Source: Olsenella porci
Lineage (GTDB): Bacteria; Actinomycetota; Coriobacteriia; Coriobacteriales; Atopobiaceae
Reading direction: 5' to 3'
DNA length: 64,000 nt
NCBI RefSeq assembly: GCF_009695875.1
Contig: NZ_VUNC01000006.1
Location: 62,001 to 126,000 of the forward strand
The position numbers and the translations under genes are program-made. Positions 17,546 to 26,645 of this stretch are shown piece after piece (the first letter of the stretch is position 1; every line of letters begins with the position of its first letter). The notes under the pieces were generated by a model. It did not search any database. It was not told the DNA's origin and saw only the letters and a list, made by a program, of their open reading frames with translations.

Positions 17546-18775
17546 CTACGAGGCGCGCTCGCGCGAGTCGGGCGTCTTGAGCATGAGGACGAAGCCGATC
17601 ACGAAGAGCACCACGATGGAGAGGACGCCCAGGGAGCCGTTTCCGGTGAGGGCGGTCATGGTCCCCACGATGAAGGTTCCCATGATGGCGGCGTACTTGC
17701 CAAAGATGTCGAAGAAGCCAAAGTACTCGTTGGCGTGCTCCTTTGGGCAGAGCTTGCCAAACTCCGAGCGGGACAGCGCCTGGAGCCCTCCCTGGAACAG
17801 GCCGACGAGAAGCGCCAGGATCCAGAACTCACGGGCGGTACGCAGGAAGAACGCCGCGAACAGGGTGATGAAGGTGTAGCCGGCGATGCCCACGAGCAGC
17901 ATCTTCTTGGTCCCCACCTTGGTCCCCAGCTTGCCGTAGGCGATGGCGGAGGGGAAGGCGACGAACTGCGTCACGAGCAGGGCAAGCACGAGCTGCGTGC
18001 CGTCGATTCCCAGGTCGGAGCCATAGCTCGTGCTGAGCTTGATGATGGTGTGCACACCGTCGATGTAGAAGAAGTACGAGAGGATGTAGGTTCTGAGGCC
18101 GCGGTCGGCCCAGATCTTCCTCAACGTGGTGCCGATCCCTCGGGTGGCGTTGCGAAGCGCATGCGCCTGGAGGGGCTTGTAGTGGGTCTGCTGCACGTTT
18201 CTGAGCATGGGGATCGTAAACGCGACCCACCATGCCGCGGTGATGGCAAACGAAACCTGCATTGCCGTCTGAAGAGAGATGCCAAGCGACTTGGTGTTGA
18301 GCACGACGGCAAGGCACGCGATGAACGGCACGCAGCTGCCCACATAGCCCCAGGCATACCCCTGGCTCGAGACCTCGTCCATGCGGTCGTCGGTCGTGGC
18401 GTCGATCAGGAGCGCGTCATAGAAGACCATCGACGAGTTGAGCATGATGGAGCTCACCACGTAGATGACGAGAAACGCCATCGCGCTGGTGGGGAAGCCC
18501 ATCGCGACGGTGGCGACCACGCCCGTGCCCACGGTACCCACGATGAACTTCTTCTTCATCCCCTGCATGTCGGCGATGGAGCCGAGGATGGGCATGAGCA
18601 GCGCGATCACGAGCGATGCGACCGTCTCGGCATAGCTCCACGCCACGAGGGCAGGCCCGTCGGCGAGCGACTTGAAGTAGATGGGGATGACGCTCGTCGC
18701 AAGGAGGACGAGCGCGGAGTTTCCCACGTCGTACATGATCCAGCTCTTCTCGGCCTTGGTGAACTTGGTACGCAC
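17546..18775 (-). CDS. MFS transporter, UMF1/Atg22-like family
   Basis: The 409-residue protein has about twelve hydrophobic segments. Its N-terminus (KAEKSWIMYDVGNSALVLL) resembles the W-x-x-Y-D-x-GNSA pattern of the UMF1 (Atg22-like) branch of the major facilitator superfamily, and the loop after TM2-3 has GSIADMQGMKK. Members are proposed exporters of amino acids or related small molecules; the substrate is not known. The GTG start at 18775 is chosen because GAGAGGGG precedes it; the longer in-frame extension has no membrane or family content. Confidence 0.82.
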   Translation of the reverse strand: MRTKFTKAEKSWIMYDVGNSALVLLATSVIPIYFKSLADGPALVAWSYAETVASLVIALLMPILGSIADMQGMKKKFIVGTVGTGVVATVAMGFPTSAMAFLVIYVVSSIMLNSSMVFYDALLIDATTDDRMDEVSSQGYAWGYVGSCVPFIACLAVVLNTKSLGISLQTAMQVSFAITAAWWVAFTIPMLRNVQQTHYKPLQAHALRNATRGIGTTLRKIWADRGLRTYILSYFFYIDGVHTIIKLSTSYGSDLGIDGTQLVLALLVTQFVAFPSAIAYGKLGTKVGTKKMLLVGIAGYTFITLFAAFFLRTAREFWILALLVGLFQGGLQALSRSEFGKLCPKEHANEYFGFFDIFGKYAAIMGTFIVGTMTALTGNGSLGVLSIVVLFVIGFVLMLKTPDSRERAS

Positions 18776-19013
18776 GGCATCCCCTCTCACTTTGGACAGA
18801 ACGCACACAGATTGTATGGTTGCGAATTCTTTGGGAAGGTAAGGGTCTCGTAAGCGGTGCCGCCCGACGGGATGGACGCATTCCTGTCGCCGCCCGTGTG
18901 TCGTCACCTTCCGCTCGCGTGACGTTTAAGGGATTTGTCTGGTGCCATTTGCACCTTGCATCTTGGGGGAATAAGCTCGAACATCTAGGACGAGGACTGT
19001 GAAGGGAGACACC
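18776..19013. promoter_or_regulatory. Divergent upstream region
   Basis: This 238-bp gap separates the leftward MFS gene from the rightward phospholipase-like gene and must hold both promoters. On the minus strand TACAAT (complement of 18811-18816) is a good -10 element 35 bp before the MFS start codon, without a clear -35. On the plus strand no convincing pair was found. Confidence 0.4.
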
Positions 19014-20006
19014 TTGCCTGCGATCATGACCCATGACTTCTTTGGGAAGGACGCGTACTCCAGCGCCTCGACTCAGCTGGGGCTCCTCTCCCTTGCCGAG
19101 CACGACGCGTTCCTCCTGGGCAACCAGGGGCCGGACCCCCTCTTCTACCTTCTCGCGGACCCGCAGGTCCCCGCATCCAACCGCATTGGCGGCCTCATGC
19201 ACTCCGTGCGTCCGGCGCGCCTGCTCGTCTCGCTCCACGACGCGCTGAGCATGCTGTCGCGCTCCGAGTCATCGGTGGGGCGTGCGTACGCTGCGGGCTT
19301 CCTGTGCCACTATGCCCTCGACAGCGCCATGCACCCCCTCGTGTACTTCAACGAGTACGCCATCTGCGACGCGGGCGTAGAGGGATTGGACCGCCGCGAT
19401 GGGGGGTTGGTGCACGCGGAGGTCGAGCGTGACTTCGACGAGATGGTGCTTTACACCAAGCTCCACAAGACGGTGGCGGACTACAAGCCGTACAAGGAGA
19501 TCCTGGCCGCCGACGACGCCACGCTTGCCGTTATTGACAAGCTGTTCTTCTACATGGCGCTGTGGACGTACAGCCGTACCCTCGACCTCGACTGCTACAC
19601 GCATGCCGTGAAGGCGTTCCGTCTGGTCCAGCATCTGTTCTACTCTCCTGGCCAGAGGAAGGCCGCGGTGCTCTCGCCGCTCGAGCGCGCCTTCACCCAC
19701 AACCGGTACTCCCTCTACCATGCGATGGCGCATCGAGACAGGGCGGAGCTCACATCGGACTTCGACAACCACGAGCACCAGACGTGGAGGAACCCGTTCA
19801 CTGGGGAGGAGTCCACCACGAGCTTCTGGGACATCTACGAGGACGCCCTCGAGGGTGTCACCTCGCTGCACGCCCGGTTCTTCGAGCGCGACTTCGACCT
19901 GGAGGACGCCGAGGAGGTAACGGGCAACCTCAACTTCTCGGGCCAGCCGACCGATCCGGACGACACCGAGGAGCCTCCCGAGCCGCCGGTGGGGGTGGCC
20001 CTGTAG
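19014..20006 (+). CDS. Zinc-dependent phospholipase C-like protein
   Basis: A 330-residue protein of the zinc-dependent phospholipase C / nuclease-P1-like fold. His and Asp residues expected for the three-zinc site occur in THDFFGKD, EHDAFLLGNQGPDPLFY, GLMHSV and GFLCHYALDSAMHP. No signal peptide is seen, so unlike secreted clostridial enzymes this one appears cytosolic, as in many anaerobe homologues of unknown role. The C-terminal ~40 residues are acidic and proline-rich. The TTG start at 19014 has AAGGGAG 5 bp upstream; GTG at 18999 and ATG at 19026 are the alternatives. Confidence 0.75.
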   Translation: MPAIMTHDFFGKDAYSSASTQLGLLSLAEHDAFLLGNQGPDPLFYLLADPQVPASNRIGGLMHSVRPARLLVSLHDALSMLSRSESSVGRAYAAGFLCHYALDSAMHPLVYFNEYAICDAGVEGLDRRDGGLVHAEVERDFDEMVLYTKLHKTVADYKPYKEILAADDATLAVIDKLFFYMALWTYSRTLDLDCYTHAVKAFRLVQHLFYSPGQRKAAVLSPLERAFTHNRYSLYHAMAHRDRAELTSDFDNHEHQTWRNPFTGEESTTSFWDIYEDALEGVTSLHARFFERDFDLEDAEEVTGNLNFSGQPTDPDDTEEPPEPPVGVAL

Positions 20007-20010
20007 CCGT

Positions 20011-20517
20011 ATGGTCAGCCTCGCCACGCACCACGTGATGCAGGCCAACAAGAGCAAGGACACCAAGCCCGAGCTCAAGGTGAGGAGGGCGCTGCGCGAG
20101 GCAGGTCTTCCCGGCTACCGCCTGCACTGGAAGAAGGCTTCCGGCAAGCCTGACATCTGCTACCCCGGACGCAAGGTTGCCATCTTCGTCAACGGCTGCT
20201 TCTGGCACCGCTGTCCCCACTGCGACCTCCCGCTCCCCAAGTCCAACGTGGAGTTTTGGGAGGCCAAGTTCAGGCGCAACAGGGAGAGGGACGAGCGCGA
20301 CCACCTCCTGCTCCTCCAGGATGGCTGGACGGTGGTCGTGGTGTGGGAGTGCCGCCTTGGCAGGGACCGGTTTGAGGGGACCATGCGTCAGGTGGTCCGC
20401 GAGGTGGAGCGCGCGGGCGACGGCTCGCGCTCCGGCGGGAGGCTCGTGGAGGCGGGTGCACCCGAGCCATGGAAGCTCGTCACCTACCACGAGCGCCTGA
20501 GGCGCATCAGAAGGTGA
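20011..20517 (+). CDS. vsr: Very short patch repair (Vsr) endonuclease
   Basis: The 168-residue protein matches Vsr, which nicks next to the T of T:G mismatches left by deamination of 5-methylcytosine. Visible markers are MQANKSKDTKPELKVRRAL near the start, the catalytic Asp in GKPDI, the FVNGCFWHRCPHC block with the catalytic His and zinc Cys/His ligands, and FWEAKFRRNRERD. The first ATG is 4 bp after the upstream stop; the internal ATG before QANKSKD is a possible shorter start. No cytosine methyltransferase gene is in the window, so it is an orphan here. Confidence 0.92.
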   Translation: MVSLATHHVMQANKSKDTKPELKVRRALREAGLPGYRLHWKKASGKPDICYPGRKVAIFVNGCFWHRCPHCDLPLPKSNVEFWEAKFRRNRERDERDHLLLLQDGWTVVVVWECRLGRDRFEGTMRQVVREVERAGDGSRSGGRLVEAGAPEPWKLVTYHERLRRIRR

Positions 20518-20544
20518 CACAAGCCCCGTGTCCTACGAGGGCGA

Positions 20545-20574
20545 TTGGCGTCGCGGGCGGGCTCGGGCTACACT
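20545..20574 (+). promoter_or_regulatory. Promoter of the PPP phosphatase gene
   Basis: TTGGCG (20545-20550) and TACACT (20569-20574) with an 18-bp spacer form a good housekeeping-sigma promoter 41 bp before the start codon. It implies that the phosphatase-glycosylase-HAD group is transcribed separately from vsr. Confidence 0.55.
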
Positions 20575-20614
20575 GTGCTTGCGAAAACGCCCACAGGACG
20601 GGAGGAGGGGCGCT

Positions 20615-21415
20615 ATGGCAACCTATGCGTTCTCTGACGTGCACGGACACAAGGCCCCGCTCGACCGCCTGCTCGAGCGCGTGTCCCCCTCGGACTCCGA
20701 CAGCATCTTTATGCTGGGTGACATGATCGACCGTGGGCCGGACCCCGTGGGGGTCATGCAGCTCTGCCGCGACCTTCCGGGTGCAACCGTGCTCATGGGC
20801 AACCACGAGGACCTGATGCTCGACTTCTTCCGTGACCCCCGGGACGACATGGCGTCGTACAACTGGGAGATCAACGGGAGCCAGACCACCGTCCGCGGGC
20901 TCTCCGAGCTCGGGGACGCGGGGATGACCGACCTGGTGGAGTGGGTCGCCCAGCTTCCCGTCTGCGCCCATGCGAGGGTGGGGGAGCATGACTACGTCTT
21001 CGCGCATGCGGGCATTCGGTCCTCCGCGGTGGAACCGCGCGACACCTGGGACGACGACTCCATCGAGAAGATGCTCGGGAGCCAGCTCGTGGACGACCTC
21101 ATCTGGATTCGCGAGGAGTTCTGGGGGCGTCCAACGGGCCTTGTGGACAAGGACGGCAGGGGACCCATCGTGGTCGCCGGCCACACGCCCACGGCCTATC
21201 TGGACGAGATGGCAGACCGTCCCGACCGCTCCGGCGTTGGGGAGGACGGCCTGTGCCGCGTCGTCCGCGTGGGCGCCTGCGACCAGACCGGCGGTGTCGC
21301 CGACCGCTGGGACATCGACTGCGGGGCGGCTGGCGGGCACGGCTTTGGCCAGGTGGGCATGGTGCGCCTGGACGACGGCGCGGAGTTCTACGAGCCCATC
21401 GGCGAGGGAGAGTAG
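20615..21415 (+). CDS. PPP-family metallophosphoesterase
   Basis: The 266-residue protein carries the full PPP-type motif series: DVHGH, GDMIDRGPDP, GNHE, FAHAG and AGHTPT. These bind two metals and mark serine/threonine phosphatases and diadenosine-tetraphosphatase-like enzymes (PrpE/ApaH relatives). The actual substrate cannot be told. The ATG is chosen because GGAGGAGGGG lies just upstream and the sequence then opens directly into the DxH motif. It ends 1 bp before the glycosylase start. Confidence 0.85.
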   Translation: MATYAFSDVHGHKAPLDRLLERVSPSDSDSIFMLGDMIDRGPDPVGVMQLCRDLPGATVLMGNHEDLMLDFFRDPRDDMASYNWEINGSQTTVRGLSELGDAGMTDLVEWVAQLPVCAHARVGEHDYVFAHAGIRSSAVEPRDTWDDDSIEKMLGSQLVDDLIWIREEFWGRPTGLVDKDGRGPIVVAGHTPTAYLDEMADRPDRSGVGEDGLCRVVRVGACDQTGGVADRWDIDCGAAGGHGFGQVGMVRLDDGAEFYEPIGEGE

Positions 21416-21416
21416 C

Positions 21417-21947
21417 GTGACGACCCGCAGGGATGCCGTCCCGACGCACGTGGAGTCACCTCTCCCCGCGGTCTTTGACCAATCCTCTCGCGTTTTGCTG
21501 CTGGGGTCCATGCCCAGCCCCAAGTCGCGCGAGAACGGCTTTCACTATGGCAACCCGCAGAACAGGTTCTGGCGCGTGATCGCGGCGCTCTGGGGCGAGG
21601 ACGCTCCGCAGACCACGGGGCAGCGCCTCTCGCTCCTCTCGCGCCACCACATCGCGCTTCACGACGTGCTGGCCAGCTGCGACATCGTGGGTGCGAGCGA
21701 CGCAACCATCGAGAACCCCGTGCCCAACGACCTTAGGCCCATCCTGCGTGTGGCACCCATCAGGGGCATCTTCTGCACGGGCTCCGCATCTGCCCGTCTC
21801 TACCATCGCTACATTGAGCCCGACCTGGGCATTCCCTGCACCAGGCTCCCGTCCACGAGCCCCGCCAACGCATCGTGGAGCTTTGAGCGGCTCGTGGAGG
21901 CGTACCAGGCGGTAAGACGGGTTGCGGACAAAACGGACGAGGGATGA
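21417..21947 (+). CDS. DNA-deoxyinosine / uracil-DNA glycosylase, family 6-like
   Basis: The 176-residue protein has the family-6 (HDG) glycosylase motif LLLGSMPSPKSRENGFHYG followed by NPQNRFW, with catalytic Asn49 in the NPQNRFW block. Such enzymes remove hypoxanthine (deaminated adenine) from DNA and belong to the UDG superfamily. The C-terminal LPSTSPAN contributes the second active-site loop. The GTG start follows GAGGGAGAG and overlaps nothing. It is 1 bp from the phosphatase stop and 20 bp before the next HAD gene, so the three are likely one operon. Confidence 0.87.
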   Translation: MTTRRDAVPTHVESPLPAVFDQSSRVLLLGSMPSPKSRENGFHYGNPQNRFWRVIAALWGEDAPQTTGQRLSLLSRHHIALHDVLASCDIVGASDATIENPVPNDLRPILRVAPIRGIFCTGSASARLYHRYIEPDLGIPCTRLPSTSPANASWSFERLVEAYQAVRRVADKTDEG

Positions 21948-21966
21948 CTCGGGAGGGGAGAGGGAC

Positions 21967-22782
21967 GTGGCTTCCAAGGGTTGCGGGATCCGACTGGTGG
22001 CAGTGGACGAGGACGGAACCTTCCTCCGCGACCACCAGGGCTACGATGTCGAGCGGTTCGAGCGCATCTGGGGGCAGATGGCCAAGCGTGGCTGCAGGTT
22101 CGTGGTCGCGAGCGGCAACCAGTACTACCAGATTCGCGACCTCTTTCCCGCGCACGCCCACGAGATGGGTTTTGTGAGCGCAAACGGGGCCTACGTCCTC
22201 GACGGCAGCGAGGAGGTGTTTGCCGCACGTGCCCCGCGCGAGGCGGTCGAGGCGATGATCGACTACGCCCACGCAAACCCGGAGGTGCCCTTCTCCATGC
22301 TTGGGGTCCGTGGTGCCTACGTGGAGCGAGGCAGCTCCCAATGGTTCTTCGACGACACCGCAGTGTACTGCCACCGGCTCTTCTGGGTGGACGACTTCCG
22401 TGACGTGGACGACCAGGTGTTCATGTTCTCGTCCGTTGTTGACGGGGTGGACGAGGCCATGGTCCAGATCTTGAGGGTGAGAGACGCGCTGGGTGGCTCC
22501 ATGGAGCCCGTCTCCAGTGGCGACGGCTACTTCGACGTCGTGACGCCGGGGGTGCACAAGGCTTCCGGACTGCGCATGCTCATGGACAGGTGGGGCATCT
22601 CCCCCTCGGAGGTCGCCGCCTTTGGGGACTCGCACAACGACGTCGAGATGCTCGAGATGGCGGGCCGCTCGTACGCCATGGCGGGCGCCCCCGACGACGT
22701 CAAGGCAGTCGCCGGCCATGTTGCTCCCCCGTGCGAGGAGGATGGGGTGCTGCAGGTCCTCGAGGGGCTCTTCTCCGAGTAG
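21967..22782 (+). CDS. Cof-type HAD-superfamily phosphatase
   Basis: A 271-residue HAD hydrolase. The nucleophile motif reads VDEDGTFL, the second motif is ASGNQ, and the fourth is FGDSHNDVEML, giving the Cof/YbjI-like layout. It is distinct from the HAD protein at 16437. The GTG start is chosen for GGAGGGGAGAGG directly upstream and because the conserved domain starts about ten residues later. The substrate is unknown. Confidence 0.86.
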   Translation: MASKGCGIRLVAVDEDGTFLRDHQGYDVERFERIWGQMAKRGCRFVVASGNQYYQIRDLFPAHAHEMGFVSANGAYVLDGSEEVFAARAPREAVEAMIDYAHANPEVPFSMLGVRGAYVERGSSQWFFDDTAVYCHRLFWVDDFRDVDDQVFMFSSVVDGVDEAMVQILRVRDALGGSMEPVSSGDGYFDVVTPGVHKASGLRMLMDRWGISPSEVAAFGDSHNDVEMLEMAGRSYAMAGAPDDVKAVAGHVAPPCEEDGVLQVLEGLFSE

Positions 22783-22904
22783 CCCGCGCTGCCGGCGGAG
22801 CGGGTAGGGGGTGGAACGTGTGGATTCTCTCCCCTGCGATGGCGCAACTCTGCCAGAATGTCAGGTGCCCAACGACACACGAAGCATAAACGGAGAAGAC
22901 GTCG

Positions 22905-25022
22905 ATGAGGCTTCGAGACATGACAAGGGGCCCCGCCGGGCAGGGCATGCTCGCCCAGGCGGACGCCCGCAAGCTGCTGCACGGCTCGGTGCGCGTCAGC
23001 GGCGAGCGTGAGGGCTGGTTTAGGCCCTGGCGCGTTACGGACGCCCAGATGCGCGCGCTCGGCAGCTGCATGGCCTGGCACCCTGGCCTCTACCGGCAGA
23101 TGGGCCGCACCACCGCCGGCATCTGCCTGGAGTTTGAGACGGACTCGTCCGAGGTCGCCATCGAGGTCACGCTTGACCCCGAGCCCTCCGGTACGTCGGC
23201 GATGCTGGACCACGCCTACGAGGCCCCGGCGGACCTGCGCACTCCCTCGCGTGACGCCAGGGAGGGTGAGGCCACGGAGTTTGCCGCCGTCGACGGGGAG
23301 TCGGTCGTCTCGCCTGGGGAGGGGGACGACGACCGCCCCGCGTTCGACGGCCTCTCGTGCGACGTGGACGGGCGCCACCTCTCGGTCCGGCTTCCCGCCG
23401 TCGGCGACGACTTCGTCACCTTCTCCATCGACGACCCCGACTCCGCGCCCGCAGACGGCATCATGCAGCTTCCCGGCATGGGGGAGACGCACCACGTGCG
23501 GATCTGGCTACCCTGCCTGCGCGGCTGCACGCTCCGCTCGGTCGTGGGCAACGGCACGCACATCGACCCCGTGCCGCAGAGGAAGGCGCTCCTGGTGCTG
23601 GGGGACTCGCTGGCGCAGGGGTTCACGGTGGGTGATCCCGCCCTCGCCTGGCCGTCCGTCCTCGCCATGGGGCTGGGGCTCGATGTGGTCAACCAGGGCA
23701 TCGGGGGCCAGGTGTTTCAGCCCGGGACGCTGTCGGGCCTCGCTGGCTCCGTCGACGTGGCGCGCATCGTTGTGGAGCTGGGGGCCAACTACCGCTTTGA
23801 GCCCTGTCGCGAGCGCCTTGTGGCACGCGACATCTATGGCTTCCTCTCTGAGGTCTCGAGGCTCTGGCCCGACGTCCCCACCTGGGTCACCACGAGCACC
23901 TGGCACAGCGAGGACGACTGGCACTCTCATCCACTCAGCTGCTGGCGGGAGGTGGACCCGCTCGTTCGCGCTCAGTCGGAGTCCCACGGTCAGATGACCT
24001 ATGTGGAGGGCTCGGACCTGATGGACCATCGCGTCTCGCTCATGACCGACCCCTACGGACATCCCGGACGGGAGGGGAACGCCCAGATCGCGCGCAGGAT
24101 GCGCGTGGCGATGGACGCCCTTAGGGGGACGGACGACGAGCGCCGCCGCCGTGCCCTCGACCTGCTCGCCAAGGGTCCGCGTCGCTGCCTTCCCATGGCC
24201 GAGATGCTCAGGCGCGGCATAGGGGAGGTTACCTACGCTGAGGAGGGCTGCGTCCTCGTGCGGGTGGGGAGGTGGCAGGAGGTCTGGGCGAGCGACCGTG
24301 ACCTCGCCCGTGACGTCATCGCCATGCTCGTGACGTCCAACCTGGTCTGCTGCCTGGAACCCTCCTGCGTCAGGGACCTGGAGCTGCTCCATGGCCTCAC
24401 CGTGGTGGAGCCCGAGCACGTGTGCGTGTACGAGGGGAGGGAGGCGCCCAAGCTTCCCAAGTCGCTGCAGGGGAGAGATGTGAGGCCGCTCGACCCCTCG
24501 TGGCTGCGCACGGTGCGCGAGCGCTACTCCCACCCGTCCTACGTAACCGACGTCGAGCTGTTGGGGCTTCTCCGTGACGGGAGGGTCCTCGGTGGGTTTG
24601 AGGACGGGGAGCTGGTGGGCTTTGTGGGCGAGCAGGACAGCGGCGCCATGGGGATGCTCGAGGTGCTTCCCGAGCACCAGGGGGACGGTTGGGGGACCGT
24701 TCTGGAGGCCGCCAAGATTGCCGACGTGCTGTCCCGGGGGCAGGTGCCCTGGGCCGAGGTGTGGGCGGGGAACAAGGCGTCCCTCGCCATCCAGCGCAGG
24801 TTGCACCTCAAGGTCCTTCCCTCCAACGAGGTCTGCTGGGTCTCTCGCCCGGTGCAGCGCTCGCCGCTCGAGGGCTTGCTCCGCGAGGGTGGCGAGACGG
24901 CCCCCGCACAGGAACGCGAGCAGGTGAGCGCCGACGTTCCGAAGAAGGATGCCGCGCTCAAAGCATCGGAGCCGGTCGGCTCGCCTGCCGCGGAGGACGC
25001 TTCGACGGGCGAGACGGACTGA
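22905..25022 (+). CDS. SGNH-hydrolase / GNAT acetyltransferase fusion protein
   Basis: A 705-residue two-domain protein. Residues ~1-220 resemble the beta-sandwich that precedes SGNH esterases of the CE2 type. Residues ~225-405 are the SGNH domain: LGDSLAQGF (S235), GIGG (G267), ELGANYRF (N295) and DPYGHP with D382 and H386. Residues ~480-650 look like a GNAT domain, with the acetyl-CoA loop HQGDGWGTVLEAAKI and VWAGNKASLAIQRR. The last ~55 residues are low complexity. The layout suggests an enzyme that removes and/or adds acyl groups on a sugar or cell-wall substrate, which is inference. No signal peptide is seen. GGAGAAG precedes the ATG. Confidence 0.75.
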   Translation: MRLRDMTRGPAGQGMLAQADARKLLHGSVRVSGEREGWFRPWRVTDAQMRALGSCMAWHPGLYRQMGRTTAGICLEFETDSSEVAIEVTLDPEPSGTSAMLDHAYEAPADLRTPSRDAREGEATEFAAVDGESVVSPGEGDDDRPAFDGLSCDVDGRHLSVRLPAVGDDFVTFSIDDPDSAPADGIMQLPGMGETHHVRIWLPCLRGCTLRSVVGNGTHIDPVPQRKALLVLGDSLAQGFTVGDPALAWPSVLAMGLGLDVVNQGIGGQVFQPGTLSGLAGSVDVARIVVELGANYRFEPCRERLVARDIYGFLSEVSRLWPDVPTWVTTSTWHSEDDWHSHPLSCWREVDPLVRAQSESHGQMTYVEGSDLMDHRVSLMTDPYGHPGREGNAQIARRMRVAMDALRGTDDERRRRALDLLAKGPRRCLPMAEMLRRGIGEVTYAEEGCVLVRVGRWQEVWASDRDLARDVIAMLVTSNLVCCLEPSCVRDLELLHGLTVVEPEHVCVYEGREAPKLPKSLQGRDVRPLDPSWLRTVRERYSHPSYVTDVELLGLLRDGRVLGGFEDGELVGFVGEQDSGAMGMLEVLPEHQGDGWGTVLEAAKIADVLSRGQVPWAEVWAGNKASLAIQRRLHLKVLPSNEVCWVSRPVQRSPLEGLLREGGETAPAQEREQVSADVPKKDAALKASEPVGSPAAEDASTGETD

Positions 25023-25172
25023 CCCTCTCGCACGCTCCCCCTGCCTGCCGTCGCGTCGCCCGGTCGGGCTACTGGCGAACGTACGTCTCGCCCTCGTCCT
25101 ATACTGTTGGCCCCGAGGCAACATTTTGAGGGGCGGCGGCTGAGCGATGCGCCGCCTGCGGGGGAGGTCTCC

Positions 25173-26645
25173 GTGGCTGTGGTTTCTGCGGGCATAGACG
25201 GCATGTGCGGCGAGGGGAGGAGCGCCTCAGGCGGCTCCATGACCGGCCGCGAGATGGAGGACGAGTTTGTCTCCATTGCACGGACGCTCGGCGGCGACGA
25301 GGACGGTCGCCGCGGGGGCAGTGCCTACCTGCGGCAGACCCACGCCCTCTATCACGGCGGGCCCTCGCCCTGGGCGTTCACGCCCAAGATCTTCGACGAC
25401 CGCGAGGCTGCGGTGCTGCGCGACGCCGCGGAGCAGATGGGGCGGATCATGGAGGCGGTCACCGCCCGGTTTGTGGAGGACCCGCACTTCAGGTCGCTCT
25501 TTGCCCTCCCGCCCTACCTCGACCGCATCTGTCAGGTGCCCACCGGCTACTCGCGGATGATCCCCCTGGCCCGCGTGGACGTCTTCCTCAACGAGGAGAC
25601 GGGCGACTTCCAGTTCTGCGAGCTCAACACCGACGGGTCGGCAGGGATGACCAACACGGTCGAGATCACCCGTGCGATCGAGCGGAGCGCGACCTGGCGC
25701 GAGTTCACCCGCCGCCATCCCCGGTACGAGGCGTTCGACGTCACGTCGGCCTGTCTGTTCGCGCTGCTTGACACCTACGCGGAGTGGGCGCGCGGCCACC
25801 AGGGCGCGCCATGCCTGGCATACCCCTCGCTCGCCGTGGTCGACTACGCCGACTCCGTCTCGGCAGACGAGGTGGACGACTTCCTGGGGCGCATGCGAGA
25901 CCTGGGGGTAGACGCGCGCTTCTCGGACGTCCGCGACCTCAGGGTGGGGGAGTGGGGCGGCGACGAGCTGCTCCTCGATGACGAGGGGCCCATCGCGTGC
26001 GTTTGGAGGCGCGCCGTCACCAGCGAGCTCGCGCAGAGGCGCTGCGACGGGGCGGACGCGCTGGTTGACGCGACCCAGCGGGGGCTCGTGTGCACCGTGG
26101 GCGGCTTCAGGACCTGGCCCTGCGCCACCAAGACCGTGTTCGCGGTGCTGCGCACGCCCGAGTGCCGCGCCATCCTCACGCCCGAGCAGAACGAGTTCGT
26201 GGAGAGGCACGTCCCTCTCACCCTGATACTGGGCGGCCCCGGCGCCACAGACCTTTCTCGCTTCTCCCAGAGGGAGCGCTGGATCGTGAAGCCCTCGGGG
26301 GGATACAACTCGGTAGGCGTCACCGCCGGCATGGACGTGGCCGCGGGGGAGTGGGAGGAGCGCCTGCGCGCCGGCGTGAGGGACCACGACGTGATACAGG
26401 AATACGCGCCCCAGTACGCGACTCCGGCGATGGCGGGCATCCTGGACGACGGCGACGACCCGATGGAGGCGGACCCGGCCAACAACATGGAGGGCCTGTA
26501 CCTCTTCAACGGGCGGTTCTGCGGCGTCTACACCCGATGCGGTCGCAACAGCACGATCGGCGAGTTCACGGGTAGGCTCAACATGGGTGCCTTCGTGGTC
26601 CACGACGATGCAGGGGTAGCGCCCGTCGCGAGGGGAGATGAGTAG
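25173..26645 (+). CDS. ATP-grasp enzyme, glutathionylspermidine synthase-like
   Basis: The 490-residue protein resembles the glutathionylspermidine-synthase preATP-grasp family. Recognisable parts are RVDVFLNEETGDFQFCELNTDGS (split: RVDVFLNE..FCELNTDG), RWIVKPSGGYNSVGV as ATP-binding strand-loop, and EGLYLFNGRFCGVYTRCG near the end. Such proteins are ATP-dependent carboxylate-amine ligases, but in bacteria without glutathione the substrate is unknown. The GTG start at 25173 is chosen because GGGGGAGG lies 6 bp upstream; TATACT at 25100-25105 may be its -10 element. Its stop overlaps the start of the dGTPase-like gene by 8 bp. Confidence 0.72.
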   Translation: MAVVSAGIDGMCGEGRSASGGSMTGREMEDEFVSIARTLGGDEDGRRGGSAYLRQTHALYHGGPSPWAFTPKIFDDREAAVLRDAAEQMGRIMEAVTARFVEDPHFRSLFALPPYLDRICQVPTGYSRMIPLARVDVFLNEETGDFQFCELNTDGSAGMTNTVEITRAIERSATWREFTRRHPRYEAFDVTSACLFALLDTYAEWARGHQGAPCLAYPSLAVVDYADSVSADEVDDFLGRMRDLGVDARFSDVRDLRVGEWGGDELLLDDEGPIACVWRRAVTSELAQRRCDGADALVDATQRGLVCTVGGFRTWPCATKTVFAVLRTPECRAILTPEQNEFVERHVPLTLILGGPGATDLSRFSQRERWIVKPSGGYNSVGVTAGMDVAAGEWEERLRAGVRDHDVIQEYAPQYATPAMAGILDDGDDPMEADPANNMEGLYLFNGRFCGVYTRCGRNSTIGEFTGRLNMGAFVVHDDAGVAPVARGDE

